Positions 36,953 to 45,663 of a DNA stretch of 64,000 bases are shown piece by piece. Each line of letters starts with the position of its first letter. Position 1 is the first letter of the stretch. Source of the stretch: CAWAND01 sp963727915 (lineage in GTDB: Bacteria; Chloroflexota; Anaerolineae; Anaerolineales; E44-bin32). The DNA is taken from assembly GCA_963727915.1 (NCBI GenBank), contig CAVSID010000004.1, forward strand, positions 620,001 to 684,000, written 5' to 3'. Both the position numbers and the translations under genes were made by a program. The notes under the pieces were generated by a model that worked only from the letters and a program-made list of their open reading frames with translations, was not told where the DNA came from and made no database searches.

Positions 36953-37727
36953 CTACAGGCGGTAGATTTCGAGCAGGTGTCGTTCCTCTTCCCCCTCCAT
37001 GTGGGCGAAGACTTCGACGTAGGGTCTGAGGGTCGAGTTGGTGAGCTTGCGGCGCAACAATTCGTCCACCTGGAAGATGCCAGCCGAGTTGTTGAGCTCA
37101 ATGTTGAGCCGAATCGGACGTTCTTCGCCGCGCTCGATGGTCACCGCCTCAACCGCCTGGGCGGATACCGAGTGGATGTTGATTTCCCCAGATTCAAACG
37201 GAATCCGCGATCGCCCCTCGGTCATGTCCAGCGCATCGGCCACTTTCAGGACACCTGCCTCCAAACTTAAGCATGTCACGTCCCACCGGTGTGCGATGAC
37301 AGCGTGCAGCACTTCTGCCACGACCTTGGTGAGCGCCGGCTCATCGTAGAGCCCGGCCAGCAGCTGACGCGATTTTGGGTAAGCCAGAATTCAGAGAATA
37401 GCTCTCGTGGTTGTCCCGATGAACGGCGATGCCAATATCGTGCAGACACGCTGCCAGCACGACAACAATCTCGGCATCTTCGTACGCCAGACCGTAATCC
37501 TTCACGATGCTGGGGGACACATCGGCATCCCGCAGCAGCCGGAGCAGTTTGACGCAGGCGTTGGCCACGATCTGAATGTGGACCGGCCCGTGGTCGCTGA
37601 TTCCCGCCCGCTCAGTGGCCGTGATATTGGCGCACTCCCAGAGTTGGAGAAGCTCCTGATCGGCATTCACCTTTTCAAGCAAGCGCGCCAGCTTGCGATT
37701 GCCCTGTGTGCTGACCTTGAATGCCAT
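36953..37727 (-). CDS. HD-domain metal-dependent phosphohydrolase (one frameshift)
   Basis: About 258 residues. The ATG at 37727 follows GGAGGCGCT. The HD site is visible: SDHGPVHIQIVANACVKLLR, then VVVLAACLHDIGIAVHRDNHE (HD pair). After a frame change near 37370 come AEVLHAVIAHRWDVTCLSLEAGVLKVADALDMTEGRSRIPFESG and a C-terminal regulatory-looking region ending HMEGEEERHLLEIYRL. HD proteins hydrolyse nucleotides or phosphoesters; the substrate is unknown. The 18-bp palindrome at 37861 lies 134 bases upstream of the start, and a TATAGAAT box lies at about 37766-37773 between them. Confidence 0.8.
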
Positions 37728-37860
37728 AGCGCCTCCTGATCCGGTCCGCCCATCCTTTCCCCTGGATTCTATACGAGGCCTGGCTGCGGGTTGCCACACT
37801 TTGGGCGAGCGCCGCCGCCCTCAAGAGTCCCCGGGGCACCGGTCAGGGAGGGACAGCGGT

Positions 37861-37878
37861 TTGTGACATCGTTCACAA
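37861..37878. promoter_or_regulatory. 18-bp palindrome (site 4)
   Basis: TTGTGACATCGTTCACAA, one mismatch from TTGTGAA-N4-TTCACAA. It is placed upstream of the leftward HD-hydrolase gene. The centre ATCG differs from the AATCC shared by other copies. Confidence 0.5.
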
Positions 37879-37991
37879 GTCAAGGGGGCTGGACTCCGTT
37901 GCGGCTGCACCACCCCAAGCGCGAGGCGGCCCGAACGGCCGCCTGGCGGAGGTCAAGATCGTCGTTTCAGAGCCTGCCAGGCCAGCTCGAT

Positions 37992-38414
37992 CTAGACCGG
38001 CTCGGGGGCCGGAGGCTGCATGCTCTCTGGCTTCATCACCCCCACCGGTCCTGGGGCATACTGCCGCGCATGGCGAGCGTACGACACGCCGAGCCACAGG
38101 ATAGCGGCGGCGTTGATCGGATGCAGCGCGGCAATCCAAGGAACGCTGTCCCGCAGCGAGGGCAAAATCGTCTGGATCACGTACATAAGAAACAGCAGCC
38201 CCAGCCTGCCCCACGCCGCTCGCGGCAGTCTGCCCAACAGCCCAAAGATCACGTTGAACAGCAACAGATAACCGATGCTAAAGCCCACATCCACGTGGAT
38301 GTCCCAAATCAGGCCGCTGTCGAACAGCGCCAACCCAGCCAAGACAAACTGCGTGACCACACCGGCGACGAACAGCCACAGCATGACCACGTACGCACTT
38401 CCTCGTGAAATCAC
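37992..38414 (-). CDS. Small membrane protein, DUF6220-like
   Basis: 140 residues with four hydrophobic segments: AYVVMLWLFVAGVVTQFVLAGLALF, VGFSIGYLLLFNVIFGLLGRL, LGLLFLMYVIQTILPSL, and LHPINAAAILWLGVSYARHA. His at the segment ends (WDIHVDVGF, ALHPINA) could bind haem, but this is only suggestive. The arrangement resembles DUF6220 proteins, which have no known role. It follows the ferric-reductase-like gene after a strong hairpin, so it may be a separate unit. Confidence 0.65.
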   Translation of the reverse strand: MISRGSAYVVMLWLFVAGVVTQFVLAGLALFDSGLIWDIHVDVGFSIGYLLLFNVIFGLLGRLPRAAWGRLGLLFLMYVIQTILPSLRDSVPWIAALHPINAAAILWLGVSYARHARQYAPGPVGVMKPESMQPPAPEPV

Positions 38415-38531
38415 GCATCTCCCAGCCTCCTCCCCTTTGTCACCCGGGGAAACCGCTTCTTGGAGGGCAGCCCCGGGTGTGTTATCAGTCTAGTTTAGGT
38501 GCTGGGTGGGTGTCATGAGCGGCCAACCCCA

Positions 38532-38560
38532 ACCGGTCCGGGAAGCTTTCCCGGACCGGT
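38532..38560. terminator. Strong perfect hairpin after the ferric-reductase-like gene
   Basis: 13-bp perfect arms ACCGGTCCGGGAA / TTCCCGGACCGGT with a 3-base loop GCT. It lies 31 bases past the stop of the leftward ferric-reductase-like gene. No T-run follows on either strand, so it would be a factor-dependent or non-classical terminator, or an mRNA-end stabiliser. Confidence 0.5.
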
Positions 38561-38590
38561 GCGTCCAAACGTGGCCTTTGCGGTTGTGTC

Positions 38591-39332
38591 CTAGCGGGGT
38601 TGCCGCCTGGGTTGCGGTCTGGCCAACAGTGCCGACAGCCGCCGCTGCAGGCCGATAATCAGCCAATAGGTGGTCAAGAAGACCGTGATCAGGAAGGTCA
38701 CGGCATAGAGGAGCTGAGTTAACCAGAGCGCCGAATCGGTTCCGGCGAACACAGCGTGCGCCGCCACGCCCAAATAGGCGAACAGGCTCAGGACATGAAT
38801 GGCGCGGAAGGCTCGGCTTCCGATGCGCCCACGGAGGTAGAAGGTCACCGTAACCAGCAGGATCAGATACAAGCTGATCACACCCAGGCCCACCCAGAAT
38901 GGCCGGTAGGGCGAGAGGAAGGGCACCAGTGCCTGCACCAGCGTGTAGGGCAGGTAGCGGTCAAACATGAGCACCCCCACGTGGAGTGCAACAAAGCCAA
39001 TCGAGAGCAGCGAGATGAACTGGTGGTAGTCATAGGTGAACGTACGATGCAGCATGCGGTCCAGTATCTTGCTCGAGACCGCCAATCCCCATGCGGTTGA
39101 CAACCACAACAGGAAGTAGGCCATCAGGCCCGAGGCGCGTGTGATGTACCACATCAGCTGCACGCTGCTGAGGGCGAAGATCGGGTCGAGAGCGTCTGTG
39201 AAATGTGCCCCCAGGGTGGAACTGGCCAACATGTAGATTCCAGCGCCCCCCAGGAAGGCAACCGCCCCTATCAACGCCAACCACCCGAGCGTATCGGATG
39301 AACTCGGCGTCAGATTTCCAGCCCTGCGACAT
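38591..39332 (-). CDS. Ferric-reductase-like transmembrane protein (early frameshift)
   Basis: About 247 residues. The ATG at 39332 has AGGAG eight bases upstream; the first twenty codons (MSQGWKSDAEFIRYARVVG) and the rest (WLALIGAVAFLGG onward) are in different frames, with the shift near 39270. Six hydrophobic segments; YITRASGLMAYFLLWLSTAWGLAVS, YDYHQFISLLSIGFVALHVGVLM and FRAIHVLSLFAYLGVAAHAVFAG carry the haem-ligand histidines of the ferric-reductase-like domain. It likely moves electrons across the membrane. The start overlaps the apbE stop, tying it to flavinylation. Confidence 0.82.
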
Positions 39333-40251
39333 GTGATATCTCCTGAATGTGAAGTGACCCCTGCAGATAACCGCCATGATCGACGGCCAGGTAGGCTACG
39401 CCCGGTCGGCCTTCGACCAGCTGTGGGGCGAGTTGCGGACCGCCGATCAGACACGCCTTGGCAAAGGCTTCTGCTTCGGTGGCGGACGGCGCCAAGACGG
39501 TCACACTCAACCAAGGTGATTGCGCCGGTTCTCCGGTCCTCGGATCGATGATATGGTGTCGGAGCACGCCTGCCTGGTGCCATTTCCGTTTGGCCACCGA
39601 CGAGGTCGCCACTGAACCGGAGCGCACCACCAGTGTGGTCAGGTCCCGGTCCGGCTGACGGGGGTCTTCCACCCCGACAGACCAGCCATCGGCATCCTTT
39701 GGAAGCCCGATAACGGTGATGTCACCTCCGGCGCTGACGGCACAGCTTTCGGCGTATTCCGCCAGCCGCTCAGCCGCCCTGGTTGCCAACCATCCTTTGG
39801 CGATGCCACCCAGGTCGATCTGCATCTCCTGCGGAAGGCGTACCCGGCACCCCTCGGGATCCAGCTCAACTTGTGTGAAGTCCGGGGCCATCCCGTGATG
39901 TGCGCTCTCCGAGCCGATCGCGGCCCCTTCCGCCAGGAGCTCGATGCTGCGATCGTAGCCGCTGGCCACCAGCGCCGGGAGCACGGCCGGATTGAACAGC
40001 CCCAGGGTGGCGCCGGCATAGGACTTGGCGGCCACCAGCACGTCGAACATGTCTTTGGACACCTGGTGCCATTGCCCGGCCGAGCGGTTCAGGCGCATCA
40101 GCTCACTGTCCGGCGAGAAGCGTGTGTATCGGCGCTCGCCATCCCGGATCACCGCCCTGGCCTCCCTGAACCCGAGCCGGATATGCTCGAGACGGCCCTC
40201 GGCGGCGAACAGGATCTCGGTGGTCATGGCCCGAAAGTGGTCTAAGTGCAT
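39310..40251 (-). CDS. apbE: ApbE family FAD:protein FMN transferase
   Basis: 313 residues. It attaches FMN covalently to a Thr/Ser of extracytoplasmic proteins. Seen: GERRYTRFSPDSELMRLNRSAG, FNPAVLPALVASGYD, VRLPQEMQIDLGGIAKGWLATRAAERL, CAVSAGGDITVIGLP, RHHIIDPRTGEPAQSPWLSVTVLAPSATEAEAFAKACLIGG, all standard ApbE. No clear export signal, although the enzyme usually acts outside the cytoplasm. It lies between two small anchored proteins and a ferric-reductase-like protein. No FMN-binding target domain is apparent in the neighbours. Intact. Confidence 0.88.
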   Translation of the reverse strand: MHLDHFRAMTTEILFAAEGRLEHIRLGFREARAVIRDGERRYTRFSPDSELMRLNRSAGQWHQVSKDMFDVLVAAKSYAGATLGLFNPAVLPALVASGYDRSIELLAEGAAIGSESAHHGMAPDFTQVELDPEGCRVRLPQEMQIDLGGIAKGWLATRAAERLAEYAESCAVSAGGDITVIGLPKDADGWSVGVEDPRQPDRDLTTLVVRSGSVATSSVAKRKWHQAGVLRHHIIDPRTGEPAQSPWLSVTVLAPSATEAEAFAKACLIGGPQLAPQLVEGRPGVAYLAVDHGGYLQGSLHIQEISHVAGLEI

Positions 40252-40275
40252 CTTCGGTTTCTTTCTGATCAGACC

Positions 40276-40548
40276 TTAGGATCCGCCTGTTCGCATCACG
40301 GGCAGAAACGATCGCGAGCTGAAACTCGGTACCGAAGGGGCCGGCTGGCTGAACTGGCCCCCGCCGATATTTGCGTTCAGCGGCGGGAGAGGCGTGAGCG
40401 TCGGCAACGGCGCCAAGACCGGATTGCTGCTGGCGCTGCTGGAAGAAGCCGGCTTGGGGGCATGGGCCAGGAGCACCCAACCGCCCAGAAACCCTCCCAA
40501 GCTGACGCTGGCCATCCACAGCCGCAAGATATTCTTCATGCGTTTCAT
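40276..40548 (-). CDS. Small membrane-anchored protein, Ser/Pro-rich
   Basis: 90 residues. The ATG at 40548 has GGAGG eight bases upstream, inside the end of the preceding gene. One N-terminal hydrophobic segment (LWMASVSLGGFLGGWVLLA) follows a basic start (MKRMKNILR); the remainder is low-complexity Pro/Ser/Ala (PVLAPLPTLTPLPPLNANIGG) and probably lies outside the membrane. No known domain. It is sandwiched between a coiled-coil membrane protein and apbE, and is probably part of the same unit. Confidence 0.6.
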   Translation of the reverse strand: MKRMKNILRLWMASVSLGGFLGGWVLLAHAPKPASSSSASSNPVLAPLPTLTPLPPLNANIGGGQFSQPAPSVPSFSSRSFLPVMRTGGS

Positions 40549-40553
40549 AACCA

Positions 40554-40925
40554 CTACCTCCGAGGGATCAGGATCGTACCGTCGCCTTGAATGGCAATCA
40601 CGCCGCGGGCCTGGAGCTCTCCCAAGATCTGTTGGAAGATTTGCACCTGTTGTTGCTCCTGGCTGACCTGCTGCTGCAGGTTTTGAAGCTGCGACTGGTA
40701 CTGCTGCTCACGCGATTGATATTCCGAGACTCTGGCCTGCAGCTGCTGTACTTGCGACGACGAATTCGCCACGTTGCTGACGGCACCGCTGCCGGCGGCG
40801 CTGGCCGAGTTGAGAGTCGGCGCGGTGTTTTGATTCAACAGAGCGTTGGCTCCGATGCCAAGCATAGCCAGGCCGACAATGCCGGTCATGATCAGGGCTG
40901 CGAACAAGGCTGGGATGTGCTTCAT
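40554..40925 (-). CDS. Small exported coiled-coil protein
   Basis: 123 residues. N-terminal signal/anchor (MKHIPALFAALIMTGIVGLAMLGIGANALL), an Ala/Ser linker, then a Gln-rich coiled coil from about residue 58 to 105 (VQQLQARVSEYQSREQQYQSQ and on), ending RGVIAIQGDGTILIPRR. No recognised family. It lies downstream of htrA, separated from it by a strong hairpin, and directly before the Ser/Pro-rich protein and apbE. A role as an envelope assembly or scaffold factor for that module is a guess. Confidence 0.62.
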   Translation of the reverse strand: MKHIPALFAALIMTGIVGLAMLGIGANALLNQNTAPTLNSASAAGSGAVSNVANSSSQVQQLQARVSEYQSREQQYQSQLQNLQQQVSQEQQQVQIFQQILGELQARGVIAIQGDGTILIPRR

Positions 40926-40967
40926 GTCCTATCCTTTAGTTGACTGCTGTTGGCGGACCCATCTGGT

Positions 40968-40997
40968 GGGGTCGACGGCAAACACGCCGTCGACCCC
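40968..40997. terminator. Hairpin between htrA and the coiled-coil gene
   Basis: 12-bp perfect arms GGGGTCGACGGC / GCCGTCGACCCC with a 6-base loop AAACAC. It lies 29 bases beyond the htrA stop (leftward). No T-run follows in the leftward direction; TTT follows in the rightward one. Likely transcript end or processing point for htrA. Confidence 0.55.
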
Positions 40998-41025
40998 TTT
41001 CGTGTGTCGCTGCGGCTGGGCCTGG

Positions 41026-42276
41026 CTAGCCGCCCAGCTGCTTGGGCAGCGCGCCCAGTGTGAGGGACACGCTCTTGGTCTGGCCGTTGCGCAGGACCGT
41101 CAGTGTGATTGTCTGACCGACCTTGGTGCTGTTGAACAAGATCGAGGCCACGTCTTCGAAGCTGTTGACGGTCTTGCCATCGATAGCGGTGATCACGTCA
41201 CCGCCGACCGGAACCTGCTGGCCGTTGATGGTTGTTTGCTGATTGCTGGCTTGAAGGCCCGCCTTGGCCGCCGGGCCGCCGCTGGCGACGTCCACTACCA
41301 GCGCTCCCTTCTGCTGCGGGTCCAGGTTCATCGCCTGGGCCAGCTCGTAGGTCAGGCTGGTACCGCTGATCCCGATCCACGGGTGCTGGTACTGCCCGGT
41401 TTGGATCAGAGACGTCACGACCGTGTTGACGATGTTGGATGGAATGGCGAAGCCGATACCGGCGTTAGCGTCAACCGGCGACTGGATGGCGGCCGTCACG
41501 CCGATCACCTGGCCGCTGGTATCCAGCAAGACACCGCCCGAGTTACCCGGGTTGATGGCGGCATCGGTTTGGATGATGTCCGGGATCGAATAGGTGGGGC
41601 CGGGCGTGCCACTTTGGGACTGCACCGGCAGCGAACGGCCAGTAGCACTGACGATGCCCTGGGTCATTGTGCCGGCCAGCCCGTACGGGTTGCCGATGGC
41701 GATGTCGATCTCACCTACTTTGACCGTGCTAGAGTCGGCCATCGCGACGGGCTTGAGCAGGCTAGAATCGACCTTGACGTGGATCACCGCCAGGTCGCTG
41801 TTGGGGTCGGTGCCGACCACCGTCGCCGGCACGGAGGTGCCGTCGGAGAAGGCCACCTGGATCTGGCTGGCGCCGGCGACGACGTGGTTGTTGGTCACGA
41901 TGTCACCCTGCGTGTCCCACACGAAACCCGATCCCAAGGCCTGTTGGGCAGGCTGCTGCTGGGAGAAGCCGAAGGGATTGCCGGGGAACCCCTGGAAGGA
42001 CGAGTTCTGCGGTGCGGACTCTACGACATGGACATTGACCACCGAAGGGTTGACCTGCGTGTAGATCGATTCGAACAGATTCTGTGTGGCGGTCAGATCG
42101 CTCAACGACCCGGCGCTTGATGCCGGTAGCGATGGGGATGAGACCGCCGGGGCAGCCTGAGCCACCGCCGGCGTGGCGCTCGCCTGGTTATGGCCAACCA
42201 GGGCGGCGCCGCTGAAGCCGCTCAAGAGCATGATCGGCACAACCAGCAAAATGGCGAGCTTCTTCGAAATCTTCAT
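41026..42276 (-). CDS. HtrA/DegP-type serine protease with PDZ domain
   Basis: 416 residues. CAGGAGGTATCC precedes the ATG at 42276. N-terminal anchor (MKISKKLAILLVVPIMLLSG), then a trypsin-like domain with catalytic H131 (VTNNHVVAGA), D161 (NSDLAVIHVK) and S246 (NPGNSGGVLLD), and one C-terminal PDZ domain (LGISGTSLTYELAQAMNLD through GGDVITAIDGKTVNSFEDVASIL). A membrane-tethered quality-control protease acting outside the cytoplasm. It is divergent from the two-component system at 42521, which may regulate it. Intact. Confidence 0.92.
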   Translation of the reverse strand: MKISKKLAILLVVPIMLLSGFSGAALVGHNQASATPAVAQAAPAVSSPSLPASSAGSLSDLTATQNLFESIYTQVNPSVVNVHVVESAPQNSSFQGFPGNPFGFSQQQPAQQALGSGFVWDTQGDIVTNNHVVAGASQIQVAFSDGTSVPATVVGTDPNSDLAVIHVKVDSSLLKPVAMADSSTVKVGEIDIAIGNPYGLAGTMTQGIVSATGRSLPVQSQSGTPGPTYSIPDIIQTDAAINPGNSGGVLLDTSGQVIGVTAAIQSPVDANAGIGFAIPSNIVNTVVTSLIQTGQYQHPWIGISGTSLTYELAQAMNLDPQQKGALVVDVASGGPAAKAGLQASNQQTTINGQQVPVGGDVITAIDGKTVNSFEDVASILFNSTKVGQTITLTVLRNGQTKSVSLTLGALPKQLGG

Positions 42277-42520
42277 TTGGATACCTCCTGCAATCTACCG
42301 AGTTGCGAATTTGTGAAACTCCGCTCAATCTGACCGCCCGAGGGCAGCCTGTCCTGTGCGAACTGTCCGAAGTCTACCCACCCAACATGACAGGCGGATG
42401 ACAAGCGCCGAGTGGATTTTCCCCATCAGCGCGGACCGCCGTTCATCTGTCTGTCATGTGAATATGGTGGAGTATTCTTAGATGTGAATGAGCCTGATCG
42501 AGCCCAAGGGAGATTGCGCC

Positions 42521-43204
42521 TTGCGCATCTTGTTGGTGGAAGACAATCAGAGGCTGAGCGACTCTCTGAAGCGGAGCCTGGCAGAGGATGGCTATGCCGT
42601 CGATGTGGCCTACGATGGCGAGGATGGCGAGGCCTGGGGGTTGAGCTACGAGTACGACGCCATCATCCTGGACATCATGCTTCCCAAGAAAGACGGCCTG
42701 GCGGTTTGCCGGGCATTGCGCGACGAACGCGTAAAGAGCCCGATCATCATGCTGACCGCCCGGGATACCGTGGATGACCGAGTCAGCGGTTTGGATAGCG
42801 GGGCCGACGACTACCTCGTCAAGCCATTCGCCCTGGAGGAGCTTCTGGCCCGGGTGCGTGCCTTGCTACGCCGGGACGCCGATGACAAATCCCCCCAACT
42901 GCGTGTTGGGGACCTGACACTCGACCCGGCCAGGCACTTCGTCGAGCGCGCCGGCCGGACGATCCATCTCACGGCCAAAGAGTTCTCTCTCCTCGAGTAT
43001 TTCATGCGCAATCGCGGGCGCATCGTCACCCGGGAAATGGCCGAGGACCACATCTGGAGCTACGACTTCCAGGCTTCGTCAAATGTAGTCGATGTCTACG
43101 TCCGGCGGCTCCGGCGCAAGATCGATGATCCATTTGATACCCGGCTGTTGGAGACTATTCGCGGCGCCGGCTACCGCCTGGTCAACCCGGACGAGGGACG
43201 ATGA
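42521..43204 (+). CDS. OmpR-family response regulator
   Basis: 227 residues. Receiver domain MRILLVEDNQRLSDSLKRSL with acidic pocket E7/D8, phosphorylated D51 (IILDIMLPKKDGL), T in IIMLTARDTVDDRVSGLDSGADDYLVKPF, then a winged-helix domain (LTAKEFSLLEYFMRNRGRIVTREM, VVDVYVRRLRRKIDDPF). The TTG at 42521 is preferred, with GGGAG eight bases upstream and the usual MRILLVEDN beginning; an ATG at 42488 would add eleven residues. The stop overlaps the kinase start (ATGA). Divergent from htrA, so an envelope-stress role is plausible. Confidence 0.9.
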   Translation: MRILLVEDNQRLSDSLKRSLAEDGYAVDVAYDGEDGEAWGLSYEYDAIILDIMLPKKDGLAVCRALRDERVKSPIIMLTARDTVDDRVSGLDSGADDYLVKPFALEELLARVRALLRRDADDKSPQLRVGDLTLDPARHFVERAGRTIHLTAKEFSLLEYFMRNRGRIVTREMAEDHIWSYDFQASSNVVDVYVRRLRRKIDDPFDTRLLETIRGAGYRLVNPDEGR

Positions 43205-44723
43205 GATCCCGTCTTGATCAAGCGTGGGCGCGCCTCCGGGATGTATTCGGGAGCATTCGCTTCAGACTGACACTTTGGTTCGTGGCCATCCTGGCTGTCG
43301 TCCTGGCGGTGTTCTCCACCTTCATCTATGTCCAACAGGCCAGAGATCTTCGTGCCGCCAGCCTGGCGCAGCTCGAAAACAAGTTCACCCAGCTCCAAAC
43401 CCTGGTCCAGTCGCCGCTGCGTGAAATCACCCGGGCCGGCCGTCTTACCCTGCCGAGCATGCCTGACAACGCCCAACCGTTGCTTCAGGCCGGGGACGTG
43501 ATGGCCATTACCGATACTTCGGGCCAGGTCGTCCAGGCAGTCGGGCCCCTCAGCCTGGACACGATCGCCGTCATCACCCAATCCGAGCTGACCGAGCGCC
43601 AGAACACCGACCCGCGCACCTACACCATCACCCCCGAGGCCGACGAAGCACAGACGCGCAGTGCTCAGTATCTGTTCTTGTTCGCACCCATTTCACTGAA
43701 CGGCAGCGTCATCGCCTTCTTGGTCATGGGCAGCCCTATCGATCCCGACGGGCAGCTTCGCCGGCTCATCCTGACCCTGTTGTTTGGTTCGCTGGGGACC
43801 CTGGTCGTGGCGCTGGGCGGCGGCTTCTGGCTGGCGGACCGGGCGATGCGCCCGGTGAAGACGATCACTCACACCGCTCGCGATCTGGGGGAAACTGATC
43901 TGAGCCGGCGCCTGAACCTGGGCCGTCACGACGAATTGGGCGAGCTGGCCGACACATTCGATGCCATGCTGGACCGACTTCAGGCCGCCTTCGACCGCCA
44001 GCGCCGGTTCACGGCCGATGCCAGCCACGAATTGCGCACGCCGCTGACGATCATCAACCTGGAGGCCAGCTCGGGCCGCCCAACCCGGCCGCAGCCCAGA
44101 CGAGATGCAGCAGGCTCTGTCAGTCATCCGCTCCGAAAACGAATTCATGACCCGGCTGGTGAGCAATCTTCTGACCCTTTCACGCATGGATTCTGGGTTG
44201 ACCGCCCTGTCATTCGAGCCGGTGGACTTGAGCGACGTGGCCCTGGAGGGCGTCGAGCGCCTTGCGCCTGCTGGCGGCTCGCCAGGCCGTGACCCTGACC
44301 ACGGGCGACCTTCCCGAGCTGAACGTCATGGGTGATCGTCAATTCCTGGCCCAGTTGGTCAACAACCTGATCGAAAACGGGATCAAGTACACGGCCGAGT
44401 CCGAGGAGCGCAGGGTGTGTGTCGAGACGGCACGCTGCGAAGACGGCGATCAATCCATGGCTTGCCTGCGCGTGGTGGACAGCGGGCAGGGTATCGCCCC
44501 TGAGGATCTTCCCCACCTCTTCGAACGCTTCTTCCAGGTGGACACGGCCCGCACTCGGGGAACGTCGGATCAAGGCGGAGCAGGCGGATCGTCAGGGGTG
44601 GGTTTGGGACTCTCGATTGTGGAATGGATCGCGCATGCCCACGGCGGCGGGGTGCGGGTCGAGAGCAGCCCCGGCAAGGGGTCGACCTTCGAGGTCCGGC
44701 TGCCGCTGGCCCCGGCCGCGTGA
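43201..44723 (+). CDS. Sensor histidine kinase (HAMP, HisKA, HATPase; frameshifted)
   Basis: About 507 residues joined. Transmembrane segment one (FRLTLWFVAILAVVLAVFSTFIYV), an extracytoplasmic sensor of about 150 residues, segment two (LILTLLFGSLGTLVVALGGGFWLA), HAMP (MRPVKTITHTARDLGETDLSRRL), the phosphorylated-His box ASHELRTPLTIINLE, N-box (LAQLVNNLIENGIKY), G1 (VVDSGQGIAPEDL), F-box (LFERFFQVD) and G2 (GVGLGLSIV). Frame changes near 44075 and 44270. Paired with the upstream regulator by a four-base overlap. Ends against a convergent lipoprotein gene. Confidence 0.9.
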
Positions 44724-44739
44724 CGTCGCAGTCCTCCCA

Positions 44740-45663
44740 CTAGGTCCCTCCAAAGCGGCCAATCTCGACGTAGCGCCACTCGCCGTCCTGCTCGGCGAAG
44801 AAGGCCACCATCGAGTGGGCTTGCACGGGGTTCAACACCGTCCCGCTGCAACATTCGTAATGGGGAACGCTGGTGTAGCCCAGGTCAGCCGCCTGGCCGT
44901 CGAAGCTCACGCCGATCGTGCCGTGCTGAAGATAGAAATAGAAGGGCCTGCCGTCTATCAGCTGAAAGCCAAACGCCTCGTCGTACTTATACTCGTCGTT
45001 GAGCAGCTGCCCGTCCACATAGACCTGGCCAATCCAAAGATCGGGCGTGGCCATCAGCAGTTCCAATGCCCAATGCCCTTCGTAGGTCCACAGGCCTTGC
45101 AGCGCCGATGCCGGACTGGGGAACCCAGCCGGCGCACTGAAGATCAGTTGATCCCCCTGTCTGAGCTCGGCCGTCTGCGCCTGCGTTTCTGGGTCGGTTT
45201 CGATCCTCGCCACCAACTGTCCGCCCTGCCCTTCGGCCGTCAGTGTCGGCCGGTATTGATCGTCGGCGACGAGCTCCTGCTTGTACACCTGGCGGCGCGC
45301 AACGGCATGGCGAGCCAGGATCTCACTCTGTGTGCCAGAAATCGGCTGAAACGTCAGTGGCTCGAGTGCCGGCGGCCCCGAAAGCGGATAGGCTTCCAGC
45401 GTTAAGCCTCCGGGCAAAGCGCGTGTCTCGGGCGGCGTCAACTGCACGGATGTGGCCGCGGGGAGGGTAGCCGCCGGGGAAGCTGCGGCCGTGGGCGAAG
45501 CGGACGGTTCCTGTGGGGCGTTGCTTGGCCGGCCAGGCGAACAGGCCGTCAAAACCAGGGCAAGCCCCAGCCAGCCCCCGACGGTTCCGACCTCCGCCAG
45601 GAGACGCGTTCGGCCAACCGGATTGTGAAATCCATCACAAATTGCGATCGCTTTAGGGCACAT
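44740..45663 (-). CDS. Hypothetical lipoprotein
   Basis: 307 residues. A lipobox is present (LGLALVLTAC, Cys about residue 42) after a long N-terminus that starts at the ATG at 45663 and overlaps the previous gene's stop by 11 bases. The mature protein begins with an Ala/Pro/Ser/Thr linker, then a globular region with DGQLLNDEYKYDEAFGFQLIDGRPFYFYLQHGTIGVSFDGQAADLGY and PHYECCSGTVLNPVQAHSMVAFFAEQDGEWRYVEIG. The family is unknown. The codons for residues 9-14 coincide with an 18-bp palindrome, so the true start might lie after it. Confidence 0.65.
   Translation of the reverse strand: MCPKAIAICDGFHNPVGRTRLLAEVGTVGGWLGLALVLTACSPGRPSNAPQEPSASPTAAASPAATLPAATSVQLTPPETRALPGGLTLEAYPLSGPPALEPLTFQPISGTQSEILARHAVARRQVYKQELVADDQYRPTLTAEGQGGQLVARIETDPETQAQTAELRQGDQLIFSAPAGFPSPASALQGLWTYEGHWALELLMATPDLWIGQVYVDGQLLNDEYKYDEAFGFQLIDGRPFYFYLQHGTIGVSFDGQAADLGYTSVPHYECCSGTVLNPVQAHSMVAFFAEQDGEWRYVEIGRFGGT
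45623..45640. promoter_or_regulatory. 18-bp palindrome (site 5)
   Basis: TTGTGAAATCCATCACAA, one mismatch from TTGTGAA-N4-TTCACAA. It lies at the 5' end of the leftward lipoprotein reading frame, about 20 bases past the start as annotated. Shares the AATCC centre. Confidence 0.5.

Noticed and set aside
36700..37101. N-terminal extension of the lipoprotein frame ending at 35878
   Set aside because: The ATG at 36699 has a strong ribosome site and starts a clear lipoprotein signal; the upstream part overlaps another gene and lacks coding features.
40846..42120. 424-codon frame opposite the HtrA protease
   Set aside because: The protease has signal anchor, catalytic triad and PDZ domain in one frame; the opposite frame is repetitive Asp/Arg/Gly/His and looks non-coding.
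42311..42328. A ninth palindrome, TTGTGAAACTCCGCTCAA, upstream of htrA
   Set aside because: Only the left half fits; the right half differs from TCACAA at two positions (GCTCAA), so it is not counted.
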